Positions 43,253 to 55,037 of a DNA stretch of 64,000 nucleotides are shown here, in pieces. The DNA lies in NCBI RefSeq assembly GCF_011386835.1, contig NC_088800.1, positions 54,093,439-54,157,438 on the forward strand, written 5' to 3'. Each line of letters starts with the position of its first letter. Within the stretch, counting starts at the first letter, position 1. The notes beneath the pieces were generated by a model. It was given only the letters and a program-made list of their open reading frames with translations. It was not told the DNA's origin and searched no databases. A program made the position numbers and the translations under genes. Source of the stretch: Chrysemys picta bellii (lineage: Eukaryota; Chordata; Testudines; Emydidae).

Positions 43253-44350
43253 TGTAACAGCCTGTATCCTTATGTTCACCCTTTTTACAAGACTATGATT
43301 ATTTTTGTACTAAGTATGTCTTGTGAGGTATCATTTGAAAACTTGTAATGTGATGAACATTATTGTCCTGATAAAATATGTGTGGCAACATCATATGTGA
43401 TGTTATAAAATTCTACTTTGTAAGACATGTTCCAAGTTTTGGGAAACAGTTTCAAACCAATTCTCCAGAAATAAAAGGCTAGGCAGCACCTCAGCCAGGT
43501 GTCAGCATAATCAAATGAACTATCACCTGATTAAGCCGCCGTTCTTTGGCAGGAACAAAGGTGTGAGCAAGAAAGTTACATGTTGGCAAAGGAACAGCTG
43601 GAAGTTCCTGTCTCACAGACTTGCTGTCTCCTGAACCCCAGCTGGAAATGATTCTGAAAGAGCAGGAAAAGATATAAAAATGAGGAACACAAATCATCTC
43701 TCTCTTCATCTCTACTCATGGCACTGACAACTCTTGAAAGGCAAAGGAAGCATCATTAGACTGGGAAGAGATCCTGGCTGAAAGATCCAGCCAGTCTGCA
43801 GAAGAATATGTGGTGAGAGAGACCCTTTTGCTTTAAGTTCACTTAGCTTGTTAAGTTAGGTATTAGTTTGCGTTTTAACTTTTATTTCTTTGTAACCAAT
43901 TCTGACTTTTATGCCTCATTACTTGTAATTATTTAAAATCTATCTTTCTATAGTTAGTATTCTGGTTTTTATTGTTTTATCTAAACCAGTGTGTTTGGGA
44001 ACTCCCATTTGAGATAGCAGGGTTTGTGCACATCATCTTCTATTAATAAAATGTCAGACTTTCTATGAGTTTGTATTGTCCAGGAGAGAGCTTCGCAGAA
44101 CAAGCCACACATTTCTGGGGACAAGTCTGGGATTGGGAGTTTGCTGGTGTGGTCCTGCAATGTAATTCATGGGTGCCTGGCTAAGCACTCACACATAAAG
44201 CTGGGAGTCATTTACATGCTAGAGGCTGTGTCTGAGCAGACCAGGAGTTGTTGCTCTCACAGTGAAGCAGTGTAAAAGGCATCCTAATTTGGAGAATTCA
44301 GGGGACATACCATCCATCAGCCCAGATTGTACCCCGGGGAATGTTCCAGT
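43253..44350 (+). repeat. LTR-like repeat with promoter and polyadenylation signals
   Basis: It starts TGTAACAGCCTG, has a TATA-type box GATATAAAAATGAGG at 43671 and an AATAAA at 44045-44050, in the order expected of U3-R-U5. I recognise the left part (GTGAGGTATCATTTGAAAAC) as a frequent turtle LTR family. The right end and target duplication are not clear. Confidence 0.45.
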
Positions 44351-44910
44351 GTCTAAATAACTTAGTGGCACATATCAGGCTTAGTCTTAGAGTTAATTAA
44401 AATAATGTATTTTATTTCTTACTCTGAAAACAAATCTGATCTAACATGGAACTGGAAGCATTAAAGAAATTGTTGTATGCACCGAAACATCTTCCCCTTC
44501 TGTCAGTCTGCCTTGAGCTTTGTAATTATTTACAGATATACCTACATATTGTGCAGTGACCTGTCTGTCTGATGTCATCTCCTGCTGCTGGGATGCCTTT
44601 GGGAGACACTGAGAAATCTCTCCCCTCCCAAGCCCACCACGATCTGCTGATGTGGGGAGCTCCTGAAGTTGGGGACACCAAGCTGAGCTCTCTTCAGCCT
44701 CCCTCCTTATGGCTCTACAGTCCTTCCTCAATCATCCTGCTCTCCAGGCAACGCCAGCCAGACCTCCTGGCTGACACTCGAGCCACCTGTTCATGGGCCC
44801 CCTGTCACCATTCCCAGAGCTCCCTCCCCGAGATCCCCACACACTGTCCCCTTGACAAACCTCCCCCTCTTCTGGCAATGTCAGCAGCTTCAGCTGTTCC
44901 TTCACCCCAC
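44351..44910. other. Intergenic, nothing recognised
   Basis: No nameable feature. Confidence 0.5.
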
Positions 44911-44918
44911 ATACTGTG

Positions 44919-45672
44919 TAGGGTTACCATATTTCAGCAAGCAAAAAAGAGGACGGGAGGAGCCCCGCCCCTGTCCTGCCCTAGCCCCGCCCCTGCCCCA
45001 CCCACTTCCCACCCTCCTCAGAACCCCCAACCCTCCCCCCCGCTCCTTGTCCCCTGACTGCCTCCTCCTGGGACCCCTGCCCCTAACTGCCCCCCAGGAC
45101 TTTACTCCCTACCTAAGCCTCCCTGTTCCTTATCCCCTAACTGCCCCCTCCTAAGACCCCCCCCAAACTGCCCCCCAGGACCCTACCCCCTACCCGTACC
45201 CTGACTGCCCAAAACCTTCTCCACACACCTCCCAGAAAGCCCCCCCCGAACTCCCGACCCCCCCCGTCTCTTGACTGCCCCCTCCAGAACCTCCCTGCCC
45301 CTTCTCCGACCCCCTGGCCTCCTTGTCGTTGGCCTTTGGTTCGCCTAAGGTCTCTCTGGGAGCTTGTTCAGGAACGGCCTGAGCCGTTCTCCCGGCACGC
45401 TGGGCAGCAGTTGGGGAGGAGCTCCAGACTGCCGGAGGCGAATGCAGGGAGGGAGGGAGTGAGTGAGCTATGCTGCAGGGGGGAGGAGGGACTCTCTCTC
45501 GCTGTCGGAGCCCCATGTAAGTGGCACCATCCGGCTGCCCTGTTAGCCGCGCGTGCTCTGCATGGGGGAGGGGGGGAGGGGAAGTCCGGACATTAACAAA
45601 TTCCCCCCGGACGCTATTTTTAGTTCAAAAATCCGGACATGTCCGGGGGAATCCGGACGAATGGTAACCCTA
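44919..45672. mobile_element. hAT miniature element (TAGGGTTACCAT ends), perfect 8-bp TSD
   Basis: The flanks ATACTGTG at 44911-44918 and 45673-45680 are identical, and the ends TAGGGTTACCAT and ATGGTAACCCTA are perfect inverted repeats of 12 bp. The interior is C-rich, and a CCGGACATGTCCGGGGG cluster lies near the right end. No transposase. Confidence 0.93.
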
Positions 45673-45695
45673 ATACTGTGATATCATCAACCGCA

Positions 45696-45913
45696 CCCTA
45701 TAGCTCCACTGTTGTGCTTACTCCAGTAACATCTCGCCCCCGCAACCTATAACCCCCTGTGCTGTGTGCTGACCCCAGTAATACCCCACCCCTGCCCTAT
45801 AACCAACCCCTGCTGTGCTACCACCCCAGAAACACACCCCACCCCCAACCTATGAGCCCCTCTGCTGTGCACTGACCCCAGTAACACACTGCCCCCTGCC
45901 CTATAGCCCCCTG
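45696..45913. repeat. Minisatellite, about 4 units of roughly 52 bp
   Basis: The unit is of the form CCTATARCCCCCTGCTGTGC followed by TGACCCCAGTAACACMCCGCC and C-rich filler, repeated with divergence. It lies about 1.3 kb upstream of the SRL promoter. Confidence 0.75.
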
Positions 45914-46484
45914 TAGTGGGGCGGAGGGGCCTCCCACTGAGCCAGAGGGGTAGGGATCACTGAGCTCCCTGGTGGGTAGAGCCAGGCCAGGCTTGCCCCA
46001 CACGCTGGAAGCTGAGGGGCGGTACGGGAAGTATAAGAGGTGGGGCCTCTAGCCCAGTTGAGCCTGAGCCAGGGAAGGAGATGGATATCCCAAACCTGCT
46101 GCAGGCCCTGGGCTCTGCATCGAGCCATGGAGCACCCTGCCCCCAGAGGAAGCTGAGAGTGGAGCGGAGCGACGAGGATTGCTGGCGGCCCAATACCCCA
46201 ATGAGACAGAGGACCCTTGGGCTATGGAACCCTTTGGCCAGACGGTGGTAAGAAGCAGTCCCAAGGAAACCAGACTTTGGTCCCCCTGCTGCCAACTCCA
46301 CCCCTGTGATGGCAGTCTCCCCAACGTAGGCCAAATGGCCTGTGTTCACCTGCTGTGGGACTCCGCCCTTCCCTGCCAAAGGGGCCTGGAGTTCTGGCGC
46401 TAATTCCCTGAGACTGGTTGGTGCCCCAGTGCCGTAGTGAGGTGAAGTGGCCTCCCACTGAACCAGAGGGGGAGGAATGATCAC
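45914..46484 (+). repeat. LTR-like block with about 50-bp direct repeats at both ends
   Basis: GGCCTCCCACTGAGCCAGAG at 45929 recurs as GGCCTCCCACTGAACCAGAG at 46450, each within a stretch of about 50 similar bases. Between them GGAAGTATAAGAGGTGGGGC looks like a TATA-type promoter box of turtle Gypsy LTRs. It is probably a solo LTR with a duplicated end. The identity is by sequence memory. Confidence 0.45.
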
Positions 46485-46494
46485 TAATGCACTA

Positions 46495-46830
46495 CATCCC
46501 TGGCCGTGCTGTCACCCCCGGGAACACCCCGCCTGGCAGCCCCCCACCCCCTGGCCATTCTCTCACCCTGGGGACACCCTGCATTCCCCACCCCCAACTG
46601 TGCTGTCGCCCCAGGGACGCCCCACACACACCCCGGCCGTGCACTCGCCATGGGAACGCCCCCTCCCCACCTCAGCTGTGCTCTCGCCCCGGGAATGCCC
46701 CCCACACACCCCGGCCGTGCTCTCGCTCCTGGAACTCCCCGTACACACCCCGGCCATGCTCTTGCCCCAGGGATGCCTCCCAGCGCCCCCCCCCCCAGCT
46801 GTGCTCTCACCCTGGGGATGCCCCGCTCCC
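46495..46830. repeat. Minisatellite, about 8 units of 38-50 bp
   Basis: The unit core is GGCCGTGCTCTCGCCCCGGG followed by AACGCCCCACACACACCC, repeated with strong length and base variation. It ends 354 bp before the SRL E-box and TATA box. Confidence 0.85.
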
Positions 46831-47183
46831 CTGTTTAATGCACTGCTGAAGGGGCTCAGATATTACAGTGATGGGCACGGTATAAGGAGCTGTACGGAAC
46901 AGAGTAGTGTCCTCCAGGCGCCCCCCCCCCGCCCCCCGGCATAACCCTCTCTCTGCACTCTCTCTGCAGTTGTGCTGTCACCGCCAGGAGCCCTTGTTTC
47001 ATGGTGTTTGTGACAGTTAGAGCTGAGTGTAACCCTGTGAAAATCCTCCAGCACACTCGAGGCGGGGATGGGGGGCAGGGCCCGAGACCCACACTAGGGA
47101 GGGGGCATATCGGGCAGACTCTATCTGTGCAGGGCTGTGCTGCCGCCCAGTTCCCCTAGTGACTGTGGTCTGTCCCCTTCTCC
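46831..47183 (+). other. Upstream flank of the SRL promoter
   Basis: This stretch is free of recognised transposons, apart from a poly-C at 46921. It is GC-rich and could hold proximal control sites, but I see no further motif that I would name. Confidence 0.5.
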
Positions 47184-47201
47184 CAGCTGCTGTATAAATA
47201 G
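47184..47201 (+). promoter_or_regulatory. SRL: SRL core promoter: E-box, then TATA box overlapping a MEF2-like site
   Basis: CAGCTG (47184-47189) is a myogenic-type E-box. TATAAATA (47193-47200) is a strong TATA box, and GTATAAATAG (47192-47201) matches the MEF2 consensus YTAWWWWTAR at nine of ten positions. Transcription should start near 47224, giving a very short leader before ATG 47237. This arrangement suits a striated-muscle gene. The start site is inferred. Confidence 0.7.
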
Positions 47202-47236
47202 AGGTGCCGAGCAGCAGAGAGCTCCTGGCAGCCACC

Positions 47237-47297
47237 ATGCAGGGACTGAGGCTGCTGTGTTGCTGCGTGGCGTCTCTCCTGCTCCTCGGGGCTGCAG
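47237..47297 (+). CDS. SRL: SRL (sarcalumenin), exon 1 encoding the signal peptide
   Basis: The exon starts in a perfect Kozak context (gccaccATG) and ends at a consensus donor (CTGCAG/GTAAGG), leaving a phase-1 intron after 20 codons. The peptide MQGLRLLCCCVASLLLLGAA is a typical cleaved signal sequence. Sarcalumenin is a calcium-binding glycoprotein of the sarcoplasmic reticulum lumen in striated muscle that helps hold calcium and supports SERCA. Length, the ASLL core and the alanine end agree with the start of the mammalian protein as I remember it. The main support is position: SRL follows TFAP4 on the same strand in human. Exon 2 and the GTP-binding domain are not in the window. Another secreted or membrane gene cannot be excluded. 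Confidence 0.7.
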
Positions 47298-50200
47298 GTA
47301 AGGCCCAGCTCTGCTCCCCACTGCCTAGGGGGCTGGGGCCCCCGGACACTGTCAGGGGTTGTGCATTGTGTGTGCTGAGGTTCCGGGGCCCTTCCCTTGC
47401 CTCAGCTGTGCCCCTCTCTGCCAGCTCCCCTGTTCTGTGTGGGTACAACAGGGGGATTGTCTGGCCTGTCCCCTGCTCCAGGGCAGTGACTGTACCCCCA
47501 GCCCGCAGCTGGGGTGTGCAAGCCACACAGGTCTAAAGGGGGTGCCTAGAAAGCACTGGGTGTGGCATGAGTAGAACCCTGTAGGGAGCTGTCGAGCTCG
47601 GAGGCCCCCGGGGGGTATCTTGGCTTGAATTGACCCGGGCAGCCCCCCATGCTTTTTGGGGGCAGCTGCCATGATGCAGTGAGGCTGTCCTGCAGCAGGC
47701 AGGCATGTGGGGAGGTGTTCTTTTGCTGTGTCCATGTTGCATGTGAAGGGCAGACTTTGATGCAGCGGGTGGGTTATTTCTGCGCTGCGGCTGGGCATTA
47801 TGTTGGGCCTGCCCGTGCGCTGGAGTCACTCCGGAGTCGGGGACTCCGTGAATGTCCCAGCCGTGGGAGGCAGCGCAGGAACACGGCAACTATCCAATGC
47901 CTGATTTTTTTTCTGTGCTGCACTGGGGTAGGCTGGGCTGCATTTTACCGTGGGGCGCTGTGCTGTGGTGGTGTGTGTGCAGGGGTTCCTCTCCGTTTCC
48001 TTGCCCTGATGTTGCAGATATGCCAGGCAAAATGTAGGTGCAGTTCGGTATTTTGAGTCACATTCCCAGGACCTCCCCTCGGCCCCCCACTTTCTCCCCC
48101 ATGCATGCAGGGCAGTGACCCCATGCCACCATGGGTCCCAGCTCCAAGGATTCCTGGGCTGTGTGTGGCTGCTTCCTGCAGGCTTCTCTCCTTTGGGTTG
48201 CTGTCGGAGGAATGGGGCAAGCAAATCAGCATTACCCTTGCTTGCCCTTGAGTTAATTTGGTCTCTCTTTGCTACATGGGCTGGGGCTGCATATCCCAGG
48301 CGGCTGCAAGGTGGCTAAGTATGGAAACAGCCTTGTAACTGGACGCCGAGCTCCCCACAGCCCTCCCGCCCCTCCTTCCCCTCCGCTTCCCCAGCCTCTC
48401 CCACCATGGCCATGCCCAGCTGCTGCCTTCTAGCATTGTCACACAGGGGACTGGCAGCAGGAGTTTTATCCTTTTAAGGACATCCTTTATCATTCACAAG
48501 AACAAGAGGGGAGAGTGGCTGACAGATCCCAGCTCTCCCTCCAGTGTGTCCTGGGCTCCGAAGGTTATTCCCCAAGCTGAGCATGAATGTGGAACAGCTT
48601 GGCACCGGGAGGGCCAGGAGAGGATTCAGCCCTCCTTGGCTGTGGAATGGTTCGATAGCTGCTACTGCAGCCTCAGGGCTGGGGCAAGAAGAATGGCCCG
48701 TGGAGCCATGTGCTGGGGCATCCATCAGCCCCTCCCCTGTGCCCATTGACGCTCAGGAGGGGTGGAGCCCTGCACGGGCTTCTGGTGTCCTGAATCACAT
48801 CAACTTGGCTGCATTGCACTCTGGAGTGGAGAGGAGCATTCGGACAGTCAAGGTCCTTCCGGAGGCTGCGTCTATATGGACCATCTGGGCAGGATTTGGT
48901 GCCATCAGCACCTGCTTGGGCATGCCCAGGCCATGTGACACCGTCGCTGGCAGGGCCTATCAGAGCCCGAGCCAGAATGGCAGGAGTCCCCCAGATTCTC
49001 AGCATGGGTGCCCAGAGAGAAACTGGGACCATGTCATGGTGGGACGCACAGAGCACAGCGTTCCACTGCCTCACAATCCATGGGAGGGCACAAGTGGCAC
49101 CCCAAGGGGGCTGGCAGGGAGCTGTCTGGGAACTGTCAGACACATCCTGGATCCTTTCTCAGCTCTGACCTCCCATCTGCTTCTCTGGTCCATAACCTCA
49201 GAGCTGTCCCAGAGCCCAGCTCTCCTGTGTACCTCACTCTGCCACACACTGCATGTGCAGGTACCACCCTGCATGTGCCACTTCCTCCACTCAGACTGCT
49301 GGGTGGCAGCCCTCCCTCACACTCCAACATGGTGACACCTGGAACCCATCCCCTGCTGCGGCCCGCATAAATTCACCTGTCTCTTCCCACGCCCTCCCTC
49401 TACCCTGCCAAGTCTGCTCAGCTCTGTCCCTAGCTCCCGTCCTTGGCCAGCCACTGCCACTGCACCAGCTACCTGCCTCCTCATGCCTTGCCCATTTCCC
49501 ATCGCCAGGTAATGTGCCGCGCAACACACACGGTCAGTCCCATTTGAGTCATTTGCATACTGGAATCCTATTAGTTTCATCATTATGATGTCACAATCGT
49601 GAATTAAAGTCTACATCGAATGTCAGTCAGGGGAGGTTTGCCCTCATGCCACCTGGGCCGTAGCCTTTACAGAGGGATGGGAAAGCAGTGGCACCTACCA
49701 AGACTTGAGGTCAGGGATGCGTGTTTTGCTCTTCCCCTTCCTCCTAACAGCGACAGTTGCAGGGAAGGGTTTCTCCGATGGGCTGGGAGGGAAGTGGAGA
49801 GATTAGCATTTCTATTTTTATGTACTTAGGAGACACTCAGATGCTCCCCTCACTGGAGTCACACAAGTATCTAGAAAGACAGCTGGTTTTTCCGGCAGCT
49901 ACTGCTGAGCCCACCAACCCCTCAAACAGGAGCGGCACTTCTGCTTTGTGTTAGTGACTGTAGCAGCTATGCAAGAGAGGAGTTACTTTCTTCTGCACAC
50001 GTGGGGCCTCAAATAATCTGCCTTACCCATTTTTAAAAAGCAATTCCGTTTTCCCCTTTTAAATAAATGACTCCCCCACCCTCCCATGCACATACACATA
50101 TACACCCCTGCTGTGCAGCATGCACCTGTCCAACTCTGAGTTCCTTGCTGGTTGCCCGTCACATCGCTCTAGCTGTGTGTGTGGCACGTCTCTGTGATAC

Positions 50201-50669
50201 CCTGGGGAAGTCACAGAGACGCTGCATAAGACGTCTTGTGCGCTCTCTGCAAACCCTTCCCATACCAGTCAATGCCCATAATCAGATCAATGCCTTTTGC
50301 AGTCCTGTCACTATAGATTGTATCATCCCTTATATGTGCGTCTCACTATCACAGCTGGAAATTGTCCCTTGTTCTGCAGTGATAAGAGTTTTTATCAGGG
50401 GCCCCAGGTGGCATTGTTGCTGGTTTTCCATGGCTATGCATTGTTTTTAGGGTTCCCAGGTACATGTAGCATATACAGGACTTAGCCATTGTGATGCCAG
50501 GGACTAGACCTGGGCAGCATCTCTTGCTGGGGGGCATGGATGGGCTAGGATAAAATAGGGCCTGCTCCAGCCAGTGCCTTTGTGGAGCTACAGCATAGGT
50601 TTCCCCTCTTCCCTGCCTATTTCTGTGCTGCTCTTTTGTGCACTTCCTCGTTTTGCTTTGTGTCATGTG

Positions 50670-50890
50670 ACAGTGGTAACGAATCACAAGAGAGAGCCAC
50701 TTTCTTCTTGCGCGAACAAGGAACTTTAATGGACTACAGGAAACACTGTCATTCCTGAACCCCCTCTGCAGAGCTGCTGCCTCAAACCCTCTCCAGCCCC
50801 GTCAGGTTCCTGCTATAGATTTAAAGAAACATGCATCCCCTGCTGGCAGCAAGAGAAAACCGTGACATCCCAGGAGACGGTGTGTTCTCA
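50670..50890 (-). repeat. Candidate LTR-like repeat, antisense
   Basis: GCGAACAAGGAACTTTAATG then GACTACAGGAAACACTG and TGCTATAGATTTAAAG looks like the reverse of an LTR with a TTTAAA-type box. I recall it as repeated in turtle DNA but cannot name the family. Confidence 0.3.
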
Positions 50891-51141
50891 CATGACCTCC
50901 ACCCAGAAGCTGGTGTCCTGCAGGAATGGAAGATCAGATGTATGAGGAGGAATGAGCAAGGCAGCTAAAAATATATAGTCTGGAAAGAAGAAGGCTCAGG
51001 GGACACAGGGTTGCAGCCTATAAAAATACCTAGATATTGCAGCACAACCTGAGAATTATGCTGTGGGGCCATTTACATAACTTATTGCAAAAGCTCTCTG
51101 GCTCTGCCTTTGGCCTCACTGGCGGTGGTATGACCTGCTGA

Positions 51142-51395
51142 GTGCAGTGCAGCTACTCCTTATTTACACGGGTGGAAGTAAGATCAGAATCCACCACAAA
51201 CTATTGGAACAAGTTACCAAGGGAGGAGGGTGGATTCTCTATCAGTGACAATTTTAAAATCAAGACTGGATGTTTTTCTAAAAGATCTGCTCTAGGAATT
51301 ATTTTGGGGATGTTCCCTATTCCATGTTCTAAAGGAGGTCACACTAGATGATCAAAATGGTCTCTTCTGGCCTTCGAATCTATGAACCTATGTTC
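51142..51395 (+). mobile_element. CR1 LINE 3' end, sense
   Basis: YWNKLPRE-type coding remnant (ACTATTGGAACAAGTTACC), then GGATGTTTTTCTAAAAGATC, ACACTAGATGATCAAAATGG, and GGCCTTCGAATCTATGAACC, the standard CR1 3' end and tail. Confidence 0.85.
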
Positions 51396-52339
51396 AGGTC
51401 ATGTCCAGTTAGGAGTTGATGATGGACCTAGTAACAGAGAGGTTACATAGGTGTCTTCATGGTGCTTTCGCCATCAGAGAGGCATTCACTTTTCAGCCTG
51501 TATTAATGGGGTGTCTTTCACATCACGTTTTTCTAGTTTTCTTTCTTTTTCTAATTTTAGTTTATGGGAATTTTGTCTAATTCTCCAGGTTTTAGGTCTA
51601 TATTTGATGGTCTATAGTAGAAATATATTCTCCTTGCTATCACATCGCCGACTGTATATTTTTTATGTATTTTGGCTTCCAGGGAAGATTATTCCCTGTG
51701 ATTTTTACCATGTAATGAAGCATTTAAGGAACAACATAATTTATGATTAAAAATAAACACCATTGAGGTAACAGTATAAATGAAAGAAGAGAATTGTTCA
51801 GACTTGACCAATGGCAGCATAAGAAGCTATGACTTGAATCTAAGGAAGAGTACAACTAGGGTACAAACCAGGAATAGGGTTTTTAATAGCAAGGCCCAGA
51901 CAACAAATAAAGATAGTAACAATCTTTTTATACAAAGAGGTACAGGGGAGTTTGTGAAAAATGCTGGTTTTTCCCCCCCAGAAATGTTTGCATGTGTGGT
52001 TGGTTGGTTTTTTCAAAAATCTCCACTGATTTGCAAAAAAAAAAAAAAGAAAAAAAAAAGTGCTATTTTTCACTGAATTTTCACTGAATTTTTTATTGCT
52101 AGTTTTTATTTTTCCAAAAACTGACTTGTCAGTAACAGAAACATTTCAGTCTCCATTTTGAGAACCTTTTTGATGAAACATTCAATTTAAAAGAATTTGC
52201 AAAAAAAAATCAGGAAAAATGGGTCATGTTTGAACCCTGCAAAATGGAAAGAATGTCAAAATGTCAACTTTGTTTTTCAATTTTTTATTTATTATTAATT
52301 AATATTATTTTATTTTATCATCAGCTTTGCTCTCAAAGG
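51396..52339. other. A/T-rich intron DNA with old repeat remnants
   Basis: 51950-52260 contains GAAA/TTTC-rich old-repeat text related to 42815-43115 and a poly-A run at 52036-52060. Nothing else is recognised. Confidence 0.4.
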
Positions 52340-52475
52340 AAAAGGGTTGAGACACTTTCACTGGTAGTGTTTAAGAGCAGGCTGAAGAAGGTGTTAGCAA
52401 GCAAGAGAGAAAATTCTGTACAATTCACGTATGACCAAAATGGTCTTTTCTTCTGTGAGTCTCTGATTAAACTGC
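52340..52475 (+). mobile_element. CR1 LINE 3' end fragment, sense, diverged
   Basis: GTTTAAGAGCAGGCTGAAGA, then TGACCAAAATGGTCTTTTCT and GTGAGTCTCTGAT follow the CR1 3' end order. Confidence 0.65.
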
Positions 52476-52717
52476 AATTACATGCCATGTCGTTGTGACA
52501 GATGTCAAACTAAGAATGCTGAGAGCCAATTCTTCTCTCAGATACTCCCCTGCAGCCCCATTAATGCCAACGAGATTGCCTGGGTGTGGGCAGCAGTAGA
52601 CTATTAGTGTTTTAAAATTAGAATCAGTTGTCTGATTCTTCAGTGAACAGATGGATTGTTGATTCATAAGACTGGAGACATTTATAGAACATAAGTCACA
52701 TTTTACACCATGTAAAA

Positions 52718-52912
52718 TACACCTCTACCCCGATATAACGCTGTTCTCGGGAGCCAAAAAATCTTACCGTGTTATAGGTGAAACCGCGTTATATCGAACT
52801 TTCTTTGCTCCACCGGAGTGTGCAGCACCCCCCGCCCCCCAGAACACTGCTTTACTGCGTTATATCCGAATTCGTGTTATATCAGGTCGCGTTATATCGG
52901 GATAGAGGTGTA
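52718..52912. mobile_element. Mariner-like miniature element, TA target site
   Basis: Inverted ends CACCTCTACCCCGATATAAC and GTTATATCGGGATAGAGGTG are directly flanked by TA on both sides. Repeated GCGTTATATC words fill the interior. I recognise it as an abundant turtle family. Confidence 0.93.
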
Positions 52913-53141
52913 TTGGCTGATGCATGTTGCAGTCTGAACTGGGTACCTGTAGAGCTTTGTTGGAAAACCTAGTGAGAATCTGCGATGAATTAACTGGATC
53001 TAAAACCTGAGCGTCTTTTACTTGAGCTGAAGTACCAGGTACATTAGTTCAGAGGCAGGAGCAGACTCATAGACTTCTCTATATGGTCTTGCCACTAGAG
53101 GGGGACAGAGCCGCTTCATTTTTGAGTGGGTTACTGTACTG

Positions 53142-53271
53142 CAGTGGTTTTCAACCTGTGGTCCACAGACCCCTGGGGCTCCGCAGACTATGTTTAAGAT
53201 TGCCAAAGGTTCCACACCTCCATTAGAAATTTTTTAGGCGTCCGCAAGTGAAAAAGGGTTGAAAGCCACAG
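53142..53271. mobile_element. hAT miniature element (CAGTGGTTTTCAACC ends)
   Basis: CAGTGGTTTTCAACCTGTGG and AGGGTTGAAAGCCACAG are inverted ends. The flanks CTGTACTG and CTCCACTG agree at 6 of 8, a decayed hAT duplication. Confidence 0.8.
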
Positions 53272-54984
53272 CTCCACTGGTATCCAAACCTTGTGATGAA
53301 ACACTCCATATTATAGCTGAGAAAATACTTTCATATTGGAGCTGCTGTGCACCCCTGTAGTGCTGTCTTTCAATGAACGGGCTCACAGGCAGGAAAACTC
53401 AGGGCAACAGTGACTTTTAGAGAATATTCCCAGAGATCAACTTTCAAAGGTGTAAATGGGAGTATTTGTGCCAGACACCTGATTCCAAGGGTTATGCTCC
53501 TCATCCAATCAGGGTAAGGAAATAATACCATGTGACCTACGTGTGCAATCAAAATGAACTCAAATGTTGAATGCTGGAGTACTGGCAAAAGAGCTGCTCA
53601 CATCCAACGGAGCAAGAATTATTCACCCGAGGTGGGGGTGCGGGGGATTCCAGAGGAAATGGATACTGGAAAATTGTAAGGCGCTCGTTCACAGTTCCCA
53701 AACAGGAAAGAACCCCGCTCTCTCCTACTCCCCCTACACATGAAATTCATCAGCTAATAATCCCTAAGAATCACGTGTTCAGATCTGATATCATTGTGCA
53801 GCAGCTGTTGCAATTTTATCTCCTTGGGATAGACCAACAGGTATGAGATTACATCACACAGTAACACTACAGTATGCAAATCCATACATGGGCCGGGCCT
53901 GTCTGTGGCTGTGATCACAGGTGCTGCTGGGCTCGGTTCTTGGGATCTCCTTGGGTGTGAGGCCACCTCTCTCAGCTTTTCTGGGTGTTTTGTGCCTAAT
54001 GTGGTCTGTACTTGTGTAGTAGTAGGGTTTTATGTTTGTATTTTGTATAATTTAAAATGAAGGATAAAGAATAATAATATAGCATGTATTAAATGTGTTG
54101 GTGTATGATTTGACCATATTCTGCCAGCCACCCTTTCAGAAAGCAGAAAGGAATGGCCTAATGGGCCATTGGTAGAGATGCATCAGCCAGAATCTGTGTC
54201 TGTGCTGAATTCAAGGCAGTGACAGACCTTTTAGGGTCACCACTTAGTTGTAGGTTTAGCATTTTAAAATAAGTAAAAGAATGCAATGGTTGTTTTTCTC
54301 TTGCGTTGCAATTTGATGTTTCTGTTCAAATGTTCTGTGTATATCAATTCTGTGTTGTGTGTGAATAAGGAATGTGTGTTAAGAGATAAGTGTGAAGGCC
54401 ATCACTGAACCAAATGTTCTAGAGAGGAACTGAAAACAGATGCAAGATTGCCAGGAGGTTGCAACACGCCCCTGTTGAAATGTCAGAAGAGGGCAAATTG
54501 ACAACTCTAAAGATGAGACAGGTACCTATAAGCATAACACTTGTGCTGTAGACACAGGAATGATATGGCCCAAAGAGCTGTGGGTGGTTGAAGGAGAGGC
54601 CAGGCCAGAATGCAAACAGGGTAATTGTGAGTCCAGCTCCTAACGTACAGGTCTCCATCTCACCAGGGGCCTCTCATTAGTTATTCCAGCGGCAGAGAAG
54701 TCAAGGACCTACATACCCACTCACTGATGGGGCTGTTCCTCTCTGTCAGAACTGATCAGATGGGTGGGGTGTTGCCTGCTGTCTCTGCTGCACCACGCCA
54801 GCAGCTGAACGGAGAACCATGGCTTTTCTAGGCTGTCAGTGCATGGAAGAGGTGGCACGACTCAGCCATGGCATGCTAGTGGGGAGCTGGCACGGCGGGA
54901 GCACAGCAAGGCCTTAATGGACACTCCAGCTGAAATTGCAGTCAAGATCATTAAGTGTTTCAACTCCACGCAGCCACCTCCATG

Positions 54985-55037
54985 CAGCAGGTCAGACTAG
55001 AGGATCTGGTGGTCTCTTCTGGCTTTGACCTCTATGG
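54985..55037 (+). repeat. CR1 3' end scrap
   Basis: GCAGGTCAGACTAGAGGATC then TGGTGGTCTCTTCTGGCTTT is the conserved CR1 3' terminus. No coding part is present. Confidence 0.65.

Noticed and set aside
46484..46944. Histidine/proline-repeat proteins on either strand
   Set aside because: These are translations of the minisatellite.
48544..49335. A 263-codon + strand frame in SRL intron 1
   Set aside because: Overlapping frames exist on the minus strand, the composition is low in complexity, and no domain resembling SRL or any other family was seen.
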